Shown here in pieces: positions 11,411-21,937 of a stretch of DNA of 64,000 nucleotides. Location: NCBI RefSeq assembly GCF_001735805.1, contig NZ_CP017248.1:3782001-3846000 (forward strand). The letters are read 5' to 3'. Each line of letters opens with the position of its first letter. Positions within the stretch are counted from its first letter, which is position 1. This DNA comes from Streptomyces fodineus (GTDB lineage: Bacteria; Actinomycetota; Actinomycetes; Streptomycetales; Streptomycetaceae). The notes below the pieces were generated by a model. That model worked only from the letters and a program-made list of their open reading frames with translations, was not told the origin of the DNA and did not search any database. Made by a program: the position numbers and the translations under genes.

Positions 11411-14010
11411 TCAGAAGAGGCTCAGCAAGGCCTCTGCCGGGTCGGTCAGGCCCGCCTCTCCCCCGGGCAACGGCAACTCGAACCACACCGTCTTGCCGCG
11501 AGGCGTCCGGCGCGAGCCCCACGCCGCGCTGAGCAACCCCACCAGCTGCAACCCGCGGCCCCCCTCGTCCGTATCCCGGGCACGCCGCCGGCGAGGCTGC
11601 ACCAAGCCGCTGTCCCACACCTCGCACACCAGCGTCCGGTCCAGCAGCAGCCGTAGCCGGATCTCCCCCTCGCCGTACCGCAGCGCGTTGGTGACCAGCT
11701 CGCTGACGAGCAGTTCCGTCGTGTCGATCAGCGGCTCCAGATCCCAGCTCAGCAGCTGTCTCCGGGCGTATTCCCGGGCCCGCCCCACACTGCGCGGCTC
11801 GCGCGGCAGCGTCCAGTCGCCGACGGAATCGGCCGGCAGCCCCTGCACCCGGGCCATCAGCAGCGCGATGTCGTCCTCGCCGTGGTGGGTGTCGAGGGTG
11901 TTGAGGACGTGGTCGCAGACGTCCTCCAGCGGGCGGGCGGGATCGGTGAGCGCACCGACGAACGCCTGCAGGCCCTCGTCCAGGGGATGGTCGCGGGACT
12001 CGACCAGGCCGTCCGTGTACAGGGCCAGCAGCGCACCCTCCGGCAGCTCGACCTCGACCTCCTCGAAGGGCTCACCGCCCACCCCGAGCGGCATGCCGGG
12101 CGGCACGTCCAGCATCAGGGCCGGTTCGCCGGGCTCGACCAGGACCGGCGGCAGATGGCCGGCGTTGGCGAACGTACAGCGTCTGGTGACGGAGTCGTAC
12201 ACCGCGTACACGCAGGTCGCGAGGTAGACCTCGCAGAGGTCGGCGTCGCGCGGCTGGCGTGCCGTGCGCGTCGCCTGCTGCACCCCGCCCGGGGTGCCCA
12301 GGCCCCGCGCGATCTCGTCCAGCGCCGACAGCACCTCCGCCGGTTCGAGATCCAGCAGCGCCAACGTCCGTACCGCCGTGCGGAGTTCGCCCATCGCGAC
12401 CGCCGCCCGCAGGCCCCGCCCCATCACATCGCCCACGACCAACGCCGTACGGTGGCCCGGCAGTTCGATGACGTCGAACCAGTCGCCGCCCACCTCCGTC
12501 GCCGCGTTGCCCGGCAGATAGCGGCAGGCGATGTCCAGCCCGGAGGCCTCGGGGTCGCCCGGCGGCAGCAGCGAGCGTTGCAGTATCAGCGCCCGCTCGT
12601 GCTCCCGGCGGTACAGGCGCGCGTTGTCGATGCAGACGGCCGCGCGCGCCGCGAGCTCCACGGCCAGGTCCCGGTCGCGGTCGCCGAACGGCTCGCTGCC
12701 CTTGGTGCGGGCGAACTGGGCGAGGCCGACGACCGTGTCGTGGGCGACCATCGGCACGGCCAGCGTGGACTGCACCAGACCGCCGTCCTCGGGGGCACGT
12801 GCCGTGGGCGGGCGGTGCGCAGGGCGTCCGCGCAGGGCGAGCTGAAGGGGAAGTGATGGACCGCGCCGACCTCGACGGGCTCGCCGGCGGCGGTGAAGGG
12901 AGCGCCGGCGACGGCACTGGCGAAGGCGACCCGGCGCAGTTCGGCGCTGCCGTCGGCGAGGCCGGGCGGGGTCTCGTCGCCGATGAGCAGGCCCTGGTAG
13001 AGGTCGACGGTGGCGAGGTCGCAGAAGCCGGGGACGACGACGTCGAGGAGTTCCCGGGCCGTGGTCTCCAGATCGAGGGAATTCCCTATGCGGGCGCCGG
13101 CCTCGTTGAGCAGGGCGAGGTTGCGGCGGGCGGCGGCGGCCTCGCGGGCGGCGGCCCGGCGGGCGGTGATGTCGGTGCCGAGCCAGGCGATGCCGATGGG
13201 CCGGCCGCTGCCGCTGTGCACGCGGTAGAGGTTGACGGACCAGTGCCGGCGTTCCTCGGAGCCGGGGACGTACCCCGTGACATGCATGTCGGTGATGGAC
13301 TCGCCGCTCTCCAGCACCCGCCGCAGGGTGGCCGAAACCCGCTCGGCCTCACCGCGCGGCAGGTAGTCGTGGACGCCCTTGCCCCGGTGGTCGTCCGGGG
13401 TTCCGCCGAAGATGGAGGCGAATCGCTGGTTGGCCCGACGGACCCTCAGATCGGTGTCGATCAGCAGGAATCCGAACGGGGACTGGCCGAAGATGGCCTG
13501 CGAGGCGGCCAGGTCGGTCTCGATGCTGCGCAGGGTGCGGACGTCCACGACGATGCAGACGGCGGCCTTGTCGCCCTCGGCGGTCCGGGTGGGCATGACG
13601 TAGACCTCGGCGAGGCCTTCCTCGCCGCGCGCGCCGTCCGCCTTGTCCGGCATCCGGAAGGGTACGACCCCGGTCCACTCCCGCCCGTCGAGGATCTCGG
13701 CCATCTTGCGCTGGCCGCGCTCGCGCAGGTCGGGGTCGATGAAGGCCTCTATCGGGTCCATGCCGACGGCACGGGCGGCGGGGACGCCGAAGAGCTGCTC
13801 GGCGCGCAGGCTCCACTGGTCGACCAGCCCGCCGGGGCTGATGGAGAAGGACGCGACCTTGATGTAGTCGTACATGGAACCGGGCGGACTGCTCTGCCAC
13901 ATGGGGTCGCCGGGTGCCGCGCCGTCGCGGGTGGCGGCCTGCGCGGCCTGGTTCCTCGCGCCGCCCGACGGGTCCTCGGACTCCGTGGCCTTCGCTGGTA
14001 TCTCGCTCAC
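11411..14010 (-). pseudogene. PAS-PAS-GAF-SpoIIE phosphatase-HATPase regulator interrupted by a frameshift
   Basis: Two overlapping frames together encode what would be an ~866-residue cytosolic regulator. The upstream part, from a GTG at 14010 with GGAGGGG upstream, has two PAS modules (for example FGQSPFGFLLIDTDLRVRR) and the start of a GAF domain. The downstream part completes GAF, then a PP2C-like SpoIIE phosphatase (LPGNAATEVGGDWFDV, FANAGHLPPVLV, LALYTDGLVE) and a C-terminal HATPase_c anti-sigma kinase domain (ELVTNALRYG, GRGLQLVGLLSAAWG). The frames meet at a run of five G (12791-12795), where one more base restores continuity: HVP then EDGGLVQSTLAVPM. Such proteins act in partner-switching control of sigma factors. 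It may be a true loss or a sequencing error in the homopolymer. Confidence 0.85.
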
Positions 14011-14280
14011 GCGAACCGTCCCCTCCAGCTCACCGCGTCCGGCACCGGTCACCGGAGGCGGCTGCCCGCAGTATCCAGCACTACGGCGCCGCACGACACG
14101 GTGTTCACGATCACAGCTCGGTCCAGATGTTTTTCGGACCGTCCGTGACAACACTTCCACTCTTCTAACCAGGGAACACGCCCCCGAATCACGCTCTCCG
14201 GAGACGGCCGCGCGCCCGCGGCGCACGATGGACGCACCGCCGCCCGCTGTACACCCCCGCGCTCCCCGGGTGCTACCGGC

Positions 14281-14709
14281 TCACCCGGGCACCGCCAGTT
14301 CGAACCAGACGGTCTTTCCGCTCGCGCCGGGCCGGGTGCCCCAGCGGCGCGAGGAGCCGGCGACCAGTTGGAGTCCTCGGCCGCTCTCGTCCTCGTCGCG
14401 GGCGACCCGCTCGCGCGGCGGGTCGGGCAGCGGGTCGGAGACCTCCACCAGCAAGGTGTCGTCCAGTTTGACGGGACGTACGAGGCGTACGCCGATCGGG
14501 CCGGTCGCGTGCCGCAGCGAGTTGGTGACCAGCTCGCTGACCAGCAACGCGGCGAGGTCGGCGAGGCAGTCGAGGTCCCAGCCGTGCAACTGCCCGCGCA
14601 CCGCGGCGCGTGCGGTGCGCACGGCGCCGGGTTCCGCGGGAAAGGTCCACTCGGCGCAGTCTCCATCGGTGTCGATCACGCCGATCACTTCCCAGGCCAG
14701 CGAGCCCAC
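14281..14709 (-). CDS. Anti-sigma factor-type serine/threonine kinase (HATPase_c domain)
   Basis: The 142-residue single-domain GHKL ATPase is of the RsbW/SpoIIAB-like family that is abundant in Streptomyces. It has the N-box ELVTNSLRHA at about residues 60-69, the D-E-rich loop, and the G box GRGLQLVAGSSRRWG near the C-terminus, ending in KTVWFEL. Such proteins bind or phosphorylate anti-anti-sigma factors. It shares these motifs with the C-terminal domain of the neighbouring frameshifted regulator, so the two may act in one partner-switching module. The GTG start at 14709 has a poor ribosome site and the true start could be a little downstream. Confidence 0.85.
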   Translation of the reverse strand: MGSLAWEVIGVIDTDGDCAEWTFPAEPGAVRTARAAVRGQLHGWDLDCLADLAALLVSELVTNSLRHATGPIGVRLVRPVKLDDTLLVEVSDPLPDPPRERVARDEDESGRGLQLVAGSSRRWGTRPGASGKTVWFELAVPG

Positions 14710-14931
14710 CCATGTCCGGTTTCATGGGGTTAATGGGCACATACCCGATATCCAGGCGGCAGTACCGTGCGAGAGGGCGCACTGTGGCACGAACGGGCGC
14801 GCTCCGCTTGGCGGACGTGCACCCAGGAGCTCGGGTCGTGCCGGTTCCGTGCGGCTGCGGGTCCGATGCGGCCGGTCGCGCCCACGCGGCGGTGGCCGCA
14901 CATCGAACAGCGCCCCGCGCCCCTTACGGGG

Positions 14932-15366
<435 letters not shown>

Positions 15367-15396
15367 GGGGCGGAGCCTACGGGAGGGCGCGCGAGG

Positions 15397-15588
15397 TCAG
15401 TTGCGGGCGCCGTCGCCGTTCTGGCCGATGCGCTCGACCCAGTAGAGCTGTTTGTGGCCGCGGTCGTCGAGGCTGTCAGCGATCTTCTGGGCCTCGGCGC
15501 GGGTCGCGTAGCGGCCGACGCGGTAGCGATTGCCGTTGTCGTCCTGCCGTATCACGATCCAGGGCAGCGAGACCGTCCCCTCACTCAT
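15397..15588 (-). CDS. Small SPOR-domain protein
   Basis: The 63-residue protein starts at the ATG at 15588, preceded by GGTGGAG. Nearly all of it is a single SPOR-like module: PWIVIRQDDNGNRYRVGRYA, then TRAEAQKIADSLDDRGHKQLYWVERI. SPOR domains bind denuded peptidoglycan, but this one has no signal peptide, so the role is unclear. Close relatives with nearly the same sequence are widespread in Streptomyces (from memory). A longer frame from 15621 is possible but less natural. Confidence 0.85.
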   Translation of the reverse strand: MSEGTVSLPWIVIRQDDNGNRYRVGRYATRAEAQKIADSLDDRGHKQLYWVERIGQNGDGARN

Positions 15589-15973
15589 GGTCTCCACCCC
15601 CCGCGTCACTCCTTCTCGCATCGGCCCACCCGCTTCCCTTCCCGGGCCCCCGCCGTGCCCCGCCTAAGGAAACCGCAATACGCATATGCCCGAGCGTACG
15701 CCCAACCTTCACGCAGCGAATACGGCTTTTCACAAAGAGGTACGCAACCGGCCAGGACACAGGGGGCGCACGGAAGCGAACGCGCCGTCGTGAGCGCCCC
15801 TGTCCCGAGTCGGAGGCATATCCGAGTGACCCCTGACCACCAGCGAAAACGGCCGAATCACACCGCCCCGCCGCCACCTGGCCAAGGCCGCACGGCCGGA
15901 CCAACCGCCCGCGGGGCGTGCCGGGGTGTGCGCTACCTCACTCAAGGGGCGCACAGAGTCGTCGGGCGCCGCC
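15589..15973. other. Intergenic region upstream of the SPOR gene
   Basis: The 385 bases lie between two minus-strand genes. I see no gene. The relatively A/T-rich stretch near 15665-15745 is a likely place for the SPOR gene promoter. Confidence 0.4.
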
Positions 15974-16726
15974 TCACCTTACCGGCAAGTGATAGGCCAC
16001 CCGGTACCGATCCGCCGGGATCACCACGTCCGCGGTTTCCACCGGGCGGCCGGAGGCGTAGTACGTGCGCTGGATGACGAGGACCACGTGGCCGGGGACG
16101 CCGCCGAGGATGTGGAGTTCCTCGGCCAGGCCGGGGCGGGCGCCGACCTCCTCGGTGACGTTGTCGACGATGATGTCGATGGCGCGCATGCGCTCGACGA
16201 CGCCCATGCCGCCGAGGGGGCCCTCCTCGGGGAGCATGACCGGGGTGCGGCCGGTGACGGCGAGGGGCTCCCAGGACGTCGAGAGCATCATCGGCTCGCC
16301 CGCCTCCCGGAACAGGTACTTGGTGCGCATGACCCGGTCGCCCGCCTTGATCGCGAGCCGCTCGGCGATGGCGGCCCCGGCCTCGGCCTGCTCGCTGCTG
16401 GACTCCCAGGTGCCGCGCACCGAGGCGTCGGCCTGCTCCTGGCGGAAGGGCGTGGCACCGCTGGACGGGCGGTATCCGGAGCGGGACACACGGCGGGGAA
16501 CGGGCCGCTCGCGCACATACGTCCCGGAGCCGGAGCGGCCCTCGACGAGCCCCTCGGCCATCAGCACCTTGCGGGCCTCCAGCGCGACCGTGTCGGAGAC
16601 GCCGTACTCCTCGCGGATGCGGGCCTGGGAGGGCAGGCGGGTGTGGGGCGGCAGCGAACCGTCGACGATCTTCTTGCGGAGATCACCCGCGACGCGCAGG
16701 TACGCCGGCTGCTCACCGAAAGTCAC
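15974..16726 (-). CDS. GntR-family transcriptional regulator with UTRA ligand domain (HutC subfamily)
   Basis: The 250-residue DNA-binding regulator has a winged helix at residues ~5-72 (LRKKIVDGSLPPHTRLPSQARI, ending with the recognition segment and GSGTYV), then a UTRA effector domain at ~95-245 (EAGEPMMLSTSWEP, VVLVIQRTYYASGRPVETADVV). The GTG start at 16726 follows GGGAGCGG. It is divergent from the serpin gene, with 373 bases between them that contain several inverted repeats, so autoregulation from that region is plausible. The effector is unknown. Confidence 0.9.
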   Translation of the reverse strand: MTFGEQPAYLRVAGDLRKKIVDGSLPPHTRLPSQARIREEYGVSDTVALEARKVLMAEGLVEGRSGSGTYVRERPVPRRVSRSGYRPSSGATPFRQEQADASVRGTWESSSEQAEAGAAIAERLAIKAGDRVMRTKYLFREAGEPMMLSTSWEPLAVTGRTPVMLPEEGPLGGMGVVERMRAIDIIVDNVTEEVGARPGLAEELHILGGVPGHVVLVIQRTYYASGRPVETADVVIPADRYRVAYHLPVR

Positions 16727-17099
16727 TGGCCGCTCCCATCAGGTTGTACAGACAGCAACAGCCTGGCAACCGTGGGTTGTGCCATGCAAGCAAAGGCCAG
16801 AGAATCACTCGATGTGATGACATGGGGTCGGGGAGGGCTTTACCCAGGCACTTCTCCCCGTATGGGTGTGCTCACACATGCACTCACGCACGGTACGGAC
16901 ACCGGTACCGTGCTCCTGGGCCGGGGGGCGGCAACACGGGACCGGTGAACGGCCCGTGGCCGGGCCGACGTAGGACCGGGCACATGGTAATCGGCACGAA
17001 CGGGGGCGTAATGAGGCTGGGCACCCTGATCGGGGGCCGTGCGGGCGACGAGGTCGCCCCCACGGCGGGCATGAACAAGGCCTCGTGGGAGGGCAACGC
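16727..17099. promoter_or_regulatory. Divergent regulatory region between the GntR gene and the serpin gene, with inverted repeats
   Basis: Seen directly: an imperfect palindrome GTTGTAC...CAGCAAC at about 16743-16759 close to the GntR start, an imperfect GTGTGCTCACAC element at 16866-16877, and an inverted repeat with 7-base arms, ACGGTAC at 16890-16896 and GTACCGT at 16905-16911. Any of these could be the operator of the neighbouring GntR protein. A 30-codon ORF (17011-17103, beginning MRLGTLIGGRAG) ends by overlapping the serpin start and could couple its translation. I cannot tell whether it is translated. Confidence 0.4.
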
Positions 17100-18308
17100 G
17101 TGAGCAAGGTGACCGCCGAGACGGTCCGTCGGGTGAACGGGATGACGGCCCGCTGGGCGCACGCCCTGCCGGAGGGCACGGTGTTCTCCGCGCCCGGGGT
17201 CTGGCCCCTGCTGGCCTTCCTGGCCGACGGTGCGGCAGGACCGGCGCGGGCGGAGCTGAGCGAGGCCCTCGGGGTGCCGGCGGGGCAGGCGGCCGGTGCG
17301 GCACGGGAGTTGCTGGCGGCACTCGCGTCGGTGTCCGGGATGGACGCGGCGCTCGGCCTGTGGGCGCATCACGCGCTCGCCCTGCGGGAGGAGTGGCGGG
17401 CCGGGCTGCCGGCCGGGACGTACGGAGTGTTCGGGGACGACCTGGTCACCGCGCAGGAGCGGCTGGACGCCTGGGCGGCCGAGCGGACCGGCGGGCTGGT
17501 CGAGCGCATGCCGGTGACGCTGACCCGGGACGCCCGGATGGTGCTGGCCGGCGCGCTCGCGCTGCGCACCACCTGGCGGCAGCCCTTCGACGAGCTGCCG
17601 CTCCGGCCGGACGCCGGTCCCTGGCAGGGCCGTACGCTGCGCGGTCTGCACCGGCGCAGCCCACGGCCGGACCGGGTGGGGGTGACGGGCACGCCGGACG
17701 GGTTCGTCACCGCGCTGACCGTGCCCGGTGACAACGGCGTCGACGTCCATCTGGTGCTCGGCGAGGAGCGGATGACCCCGGGGCAGGTGCTCACGGCCGG
17801 GGTGGGGATCGTGGAGCGGGCGCTGCCGCTCACCGGGGGCCGCTCGTTGCCGCACGGGCATGTCGGGCCGGGTCTGTACGTGGAGCAGCAGCCGGCCGTC
17901 GAGCCGGTACCGCTGACGCTGGACGTGCAGACGGTGGCGTACGAGGTGCGCGCCGATCACGATCTGCTCGCGCTGGCCGGGCTGTTCGGGCTCACGGCGG
18001 CGACGGACGCGCGGCAGGGCCACTTCCCCGGCATCAGTGACGCCCCGCTCGCCGTCGGCCAGGCCCGCCAGTCGGCGCTGGCCCAGTTCGGTGCGCTGGG
18101 CTTCCGGGCGGCGGCGGTGACGGCCATGGCGGTGCCCTACGGCAGCGCGCCACCGCAGTACCGCTACGAGTCCACGGTCGTCCGGGTCGTCTTCGACCGT
18201 CCCTTCGGCTTCCTCGCCGTCGACCGCGAGTCCCGGCTGGTGCTGGTGTCGGGCTGGGTGACGGATCCGGCACCGGAGCCGGTCATGGGCTTCCCCGGCG
18301 CCCTTTAG
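17100..18308 (+). CDS. Serpin-family protein (serine protease inhibitor)
   Basis: The 402-residue protein has the serpin fold signature. The N-terminal helices include PEGTVFSAPGVWPLLAFLAD (shutter-region SAPG). The centre has RMVLAGALALRTTWRQPFDE, corresponding to the N-A-x-F-K-G-x-W region. The C-terminal strand is VVRVVFDRPFGFLAVDRESR, matching the FxVDRPFLFxI signature. There is no signal peptide, so it is predicted to be cytoplasmic, as are many actinobacterial serpins. The reactive loop lies near residues 335-355 and its target cannot be deduced. The GTG at 17100 is chosen because GGGAGG ends 7 bases before it. Confidence 0.85.
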   Translation: MSKVTAETVRRVNGMTARWAHALPEGTVFSAPGVWPLLAFLADGAAGPARAELSEALGVPAGQAAGAARELLAALASVSGMDAALGLWAHHALALREEWRAGLPAGTYGVFGDDLVTAQERLDAWAAERTGGLVERMPVTLTRDARMVLAGALALRTTWRQPFDELPLRPDAGPWQGRTLRGLHRRSPRPDRVGVTGTPDGFVTALTVPGDNGVDVHLVLGEERMTPGQVLTAGVGIVERALPLTGGRSLPHGHVGPGLYVEQQPAVEPVPLTLDVQTVAYEVRADHDLLALAGLFGLTAATDARQGHFPGISDAPLAVGQARQSALAQFGALGFRAAAVTAMAVPYGSAPPQYRYESTVVRVVFDRPFGFLAVDRESRLVLVSGWVTDPAPEPVMGFPGAL

Positions 18309-18520
18309 GGCGGTTTGAAAAGGGGCGGATGAACCTTTCCCGTCATACCGCCGAACAGCGGCCTCGCCTTGCTGTGTATTTCCTGTATCCCCGCGCAGCC
18401 GACCGGAATCGGCCAAACTTGTCCGACCATGTTCGGTGGCGGTGGATTTCCCGCCACCTTGGGTAAGGCACTGATGTTGCGCGGAAAGGGAGTTGCGCGG
18501 AATGGGAGGGGGACAATCCG

Positions 18521-19585
18521 GTGGCGGCGCAGGACCTCGACGCATGGGCGCAGGAACTCTACCGGGCCATGTCGAGGAACTCCGCTCTGGGTGTGGCGGA
18601 GGCCGCCGATCTGGTCCGGATGCCGACCGCACGGCTCGGCGAGGCGCAGCAGCGCCTGATCGAGCTGGGCCTGCTGGAGCCCGCCCAGCCGGCGGCCGGC
18701 GCGGCACAGGAGGCGTACCCGGCGCGGTATGTGACCTCGACCCCGGAGGTCTCCCTCGCACGGCTGATGCAGCGCGGCGAGGACATCTGGACCCGGATGC
18801 AGCGCGAGATGCAGGCGACGCACGCGGCGATGTCCGTGGTCGCCTCCGAGTTCACGCGCACGCAGGCGGCGAAGATGCAGGTCATCTACGCGGACCTGAT
18901 CACCGACCGCAGCCGGATCGACCAGATGCTCAGTGACGCCGCCGAGTCCGCGACGGACGAGATACTCAGCGTCCACGGCGGCGTGCCCCACTCGGCCGAG
19001 GCGCTGGCGGCGGGCCGGGAGCGCAACCGCAGGGCCTTGGAGCGGGGTGTGCGGATGCGCACCGTCCATCTGGCGTCCACGGCCCGCAGCCCGCAGGGGT
19101 ATGCGCACCTCAAGGCCCTCGACAAGGCCGGAATCCAGGTGCGTCTGCTCCATCACGTGCCCTTTCGGCTGCTTATCGTGGACGATTTGTTCGCCGTGAC
19201 GCCGAGGTTTCAGGACCCGGGGAGTCCGGCGGTCACGCTGCTGCGCGGGCGGGAGATCACCCGGTTGTTGCGCGAGGTTTTCGAATTCTGCTGGCTCAAC
19301 GCCACGTCATTTGCCTCCGTGAACGAACCGGCCGTCCAGGAAGAGGAAACCGAGGCCGCCACCGGACAGCAACCGACCGCTCAGCAACGGGTCATGCTCC
19401 AGATGATGTCGGAGGGAATGAAGGACGAAAGCGTGTCCCGGAAGCTGGGAATATCGGTGCGAACGGTGGGCCGCATGGTCAATTCCCTCATGGCCCAGCT
19501 GAATGTCCAGACCCGGTACCAACTGGGCGTGCACGCCGCCCGGATGGGCTGGATCACCGGCGCCGGAAGGGACGGCGCCGCATAG
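18521..19585 (+). CDS. LuxR-type transcriptional regulator with TrmB-like N-terminal region
   Basis: The 354-residue regulator has an N-terminal helical module resembling a winged helix (LGVAEAADLVRMPTARLGEA), a central segment resembling the PLD-like/TrmB regions of streptomycete regulators (ALERGVRMRTVHLAS, RLLIVDDLFAV), and a C-terminal HTH_LuxR at ~295-345 (MMSEGMKDESVSRKLGISVR, then TVGRMVNSLM). The GTG start is preceded by GGGAGGGGGAC. It stands at the left edge of the biosynthetic cluster, directly before an exporter gene, and is a candidate pathway regulator. It has no TTA codon. Its target and any ligand are unknown. Confidence 0.85.
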   Translation: MAAQDLDAWAQELYRAMSRNSALGVAEAADLVRMPTARLGEAQQRLIELGLLEPAQPAAGAAQEAYPARYVTSTPEVSLARLMQRGEDIWTRMQREMQATHAAMSVVASEFTRTQAAKMQVIYADLITDRSRIDQMLSDAAESATDEILSVHGGVPHSAEALAAGRERNRRALERGVRMRTVHLASTARSPQGYAHLKALDKAGIQVRLLHHVPFRLLIVDDLFAVTPRFQDPGSPAVTLLRGREITRLLREVFEFCWLNATSFASVNEPAVQEEETEAATGQQPTAQQRVMLQMMSEGMKDESVSRKLGISVRTVGRMVNSLMAQLNVQTRYQLGVHAARMGWITGAGRDGAA

Positions 19586-19626
19586 AACTCCCCGCCTGGC
19601 GGCGCTCGGCCGTCGTCGCGGCGCTC

Positions 19627-20799
19627 ATGCTGGCCGCGTTCGCGTTCAACACCACCGAGAACCTGCCGATCGGCCTGCTGCGGCTCATCTCCGCCGACCT
19701 GCGCGTGTCCCTCCCGGCCGTGGGCCTGCTGGTCACGGGGTACGGCGTGACGGTGGCCGCGATGTCCCTGCCCGTGGCCCAGGTGACCCGGGCGATACCC
19801 CGCCGCCATCTGCTCACCGCGCTGCTGGCGGTGTTCGCGCTGGCGAGCTGGGCGCCGGTGGCGACCGGGCGGTCGTACCCGGGACTGCTGGCGGCCCGGC
19901 TGGCGACCGCGCTGGCCCAGGCGCTGTTCTGGGCGGTCTCCGGGCCCGTGGCCGTGGGCCTGTTCCCGCCCTCGCGGCGCGGCCGGATCATCGGCCTTGT
20001 GTCGGTGGGCGGTTCACTGGCCCAGGTGCTCGGGGTGCCGGCCGGCACCTGGCTGGGCGGCGGATACGGCTGGCACACACCGTTTGTGGTGCTCGGCGGG
20101 GCGGGCTGCGCGGCCCTCGCCGTGCTCGCCGCGCTGCTGCCGACCTCGCGCCCGGACCAGGGCCACGCCGTGCGCGCGAGCGCGCCCGACGCCCGCCGCT
20201 TCACGGCCGTCCTGGCCACCACGGCCCTGTCGGCCACCGGTGTGTTCACCGGTTTCACCTATCTGACGGCCTTCCTGAGCGAGGCCGCGCGGTTTTCCGA
20301 CGGCGCGGTGAGCGTGCTCCTCACGGTGTACGGCGGTGCCGGGTTCGCCGCCGTGGTCCTGGCCGGCACCCTCCTGGACCGCTTTCCGCGCGCCGTGCCC
20401 GCCCTGCTCGTGGCCGGGCAGACGGGGGGACTGTGCGGGCTGTACGCGGGCGGCGGGCACGGCCGGGTGGTCGCCGTGGGCGCGCTGGTGCTGCTCGGGG
20501 TGTCCACGGGGCCGTTCTTCATGGCGACCCAGAACCTGGTCTTCCGTACCGTGCCGGGCCGCACCGAGCTGGGGCTGGCCGGGAACTCCGCGGCCTTCAA
20601 CGTGGGCGTGGCGGTGGGCGCGTCGACGGGCGGGGTGCTGCTGCCCGCCGTGGGAGTGCGCGGTGCGTTCCTCGTGGGGGGAGTGTTCACGGCTGTGGCG
20701 CTGGTGGTTCTGGCGGCGGGTACGGGCCGGCCGCGGCGGCCGGCCGGCGAAGAGCTCCGGGTGACCGGTGCCGGAAGGATCCGGGTGAATGACAACTGA
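19627..20799 (+). CDS. MFS transporter, probable drug efflux (DHA1-like)
   Basis: The 390-residue membrane protein has about 12 hydrophobic segments and the family's early motif FNTTENLPIGLLRLIS, similar to the sugar/arabinose efflux and chloramphenicol-resistance MFS branch. A motif-A-like PPSRRGRIIGLVSVGGSL lies after segment 4. It begins 41 bases after the LuxR gene in the same direction. No ribosome site precedes the ATG, and the first membrane helix seems to start before it, so the real start may lie upstream at a codon I cannot identify. The likely role is export of the cluster product or self-protection, by position. Confidence 0.82.
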   Translation: MLAAFAFNTTENLPIGLLRLISADLRVSLPAVGLLVTGYGVTVAAMSLPVAQVTRAIPRRHLLTALLAVFALASWAPVATGRSYPGLLAARLATALAQALFWAVSGPVAVGLFPPSRRGRIIGLVSVGGSLAQVLGVPAGTWLGGGYGWHTPFVVLGGAGCAALAVLAALLPTSRPDQGHAVRASAPDARRFTAVLATTALSATGVFTGFTYLTAFLSEAARFSDGAVSVLLTVYGGAGFAAVVLAGTLLDRFPRAVPALLVAGQTGGLCGLYAGGGHGRVVAVGALVLLGVSTGPFFMATQNLVFRTVPGRTELGLAGNSAAFNVGVAVGASTGGVLLPAVGVRGAFLVGGVFTAVALVVLAAGTGRPRRPAGEELRVTGAGRIRVNDN

Positions 20800-20884
20800 A
20801 AGATCCGGTCCGCCCTTGCGGGCCCGTGGATAGCCTGCCGTCCGTGATCGGCGGCGGCGATTCCCGACCGGCGGAGGGTGGCCC

Positions 20885-21910
20885 ATGAAGATCGTGACCG
20901 TCATACCCGGTGACGGCATCGGCCCGGAGGTCGTCGAGTCCGCCCTGCGGGTGCTGGAGGCCCTCGGCACGGACCTTGCGCCGGATGTCCTGGACCATGT
21001 GAACGCGGGCACGTACCGGCGCGAGGGAACGGCGCTCTCGGAGGCCGACTTCGCGCGGATCGCCGCCAGTTCGGCCACCCTGCTCGGTGCCGTCGGCGAT
21101 CCTTCGCTGGAGCACACCGACTATGTGCGCTCCGTACTGCTGCGGCTGCGGCTCGGCTTCGACCTGTACGCCAACTACCGGCCGGTGCGCCTGTGGCACG
21201 ACCGGCTGAGCCCGCTGCGCGACGCCGCGCACCGGGGCATCGACTGCGCGATCGTCCGGGAGAACACCGAGGGCCTGTACAGCGGTGTCGGCGGTGCCGT
21301 GCACCCGTCCTCGCCGTGGGAGACCGCGATCGACGCGGACGTCAGCACCCATCACGGCGTCTCGCGGATCCTCGACTTCGCCTTCTCCGTCGCCCGCCAC
21401 CGGGTGTGCATGGTCGACAAGGCCAACGCCGTCCGGTCCGGCGGCAGCCTGTGGCAGCGCTGCTGGGAGGCCGCCGCCGGGCGGCATCCGGGCGTCGCCG
21501 CGTCGCACCTCTACATCGACGCGGCCGCGATGCGGCTCGTCACCGACCCGGGGTCCTTCGAGGTCATCGTCACGAACAACTCGTACGGCGACATCCTCAG
21601 CGACCTCGCCGCCGCGCTCGCCGGCGGCATCGGTCTCGCCCCCTCCGCCAGTCTCAACGGCACCACCGGTTTCGGCCTGTTCGAACCGGTGCACGGCACC
21701 GCCCCGGACATCGCCGGCACCGGTACGGCCAACCCGCTGGGCGCGATCCTGTCGGCCGCGCTGCTGCTGGAGCACCTCGGGTACGACGACGAGGCCCGGG
21801 CGGTGCGGCTGGCCGTCGGCGGTGCCGTCGCGGCCGGCCGGGTCACCCCGGATCTCGGCGGCACGCTGGGCACCGCGGACGCGACGGCGGCGGTGCTGGC
21901 CGCGCTGTGA
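20885..21910 (+). CDS. Isopropylmalate/isocitrate dehydrogenase-family enzyme
   Basis: The 341-residue NAD(P)-dependent beta-decarboxylating dehydrogenase starts with VIPGDGIGPEVVESALRVLE and contains RLRLGFDLYANYRPVRLW, IVRENTEGLYSGVGG, VCMVDKANAV, the metal-ligand helix VTNNSYGDILSDLAA, and LFEPVHGTAPDIAGTG. These place it firmly in the LeuB/Icd/homoisocitrate family. The substrate loop differs from typical LeuB, so a homoisocitrate- or tartrate-like 2-hydroxy-acid is possible. GGAGGGTGGCCC precedes the ATG. It lies inside the cluster, converges on the ABM gene, and may supply a precursor; alternatively it marks the edge of the cluster. Confidence 0.85.
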   Translation: MKIVTVIPGDGIGPEVVESALRVLEALGTDLAPDVLDHVNAGTYRREGTALSEADFARIAASSATLLGAVGDPSLEHTDYVRSVLLRLRLGFDLYANYRPVRLWHDRLSPLRDAAHRGIDCAIVRENTEGLYSGVGGAVHPSSPWETAIDADVSTHHGVSRILDFAFSVARHRVCMVDKANAVRSGGSLWQRCWEAAAGRHPGVAASHLYIDAAAMRLVTDPGSFEVIVTNNSYGDILSDLAAALAGGIGLAPSASLNGTTGFGLFEPVHGTAPDIAGTGTANPLGAILSAALLLEHLGYDDEARAVRLAVGGAVAAGRVTPDLGGTLGTADATAAVLAAL

Positions 21911-21937
21911 CCGGGGCCGGTCCGGCCGGCCGGCGGA

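Noticed and set aside
17011..17103. A 30-codon ORF ending on the serpin start (GCGTGA overlap)
   Set aside because: It has an ATG and a coupling arrangement but no clear ribosome site and no recognisable peptide; the serpin has its own good site, so I did not list it as a gene.
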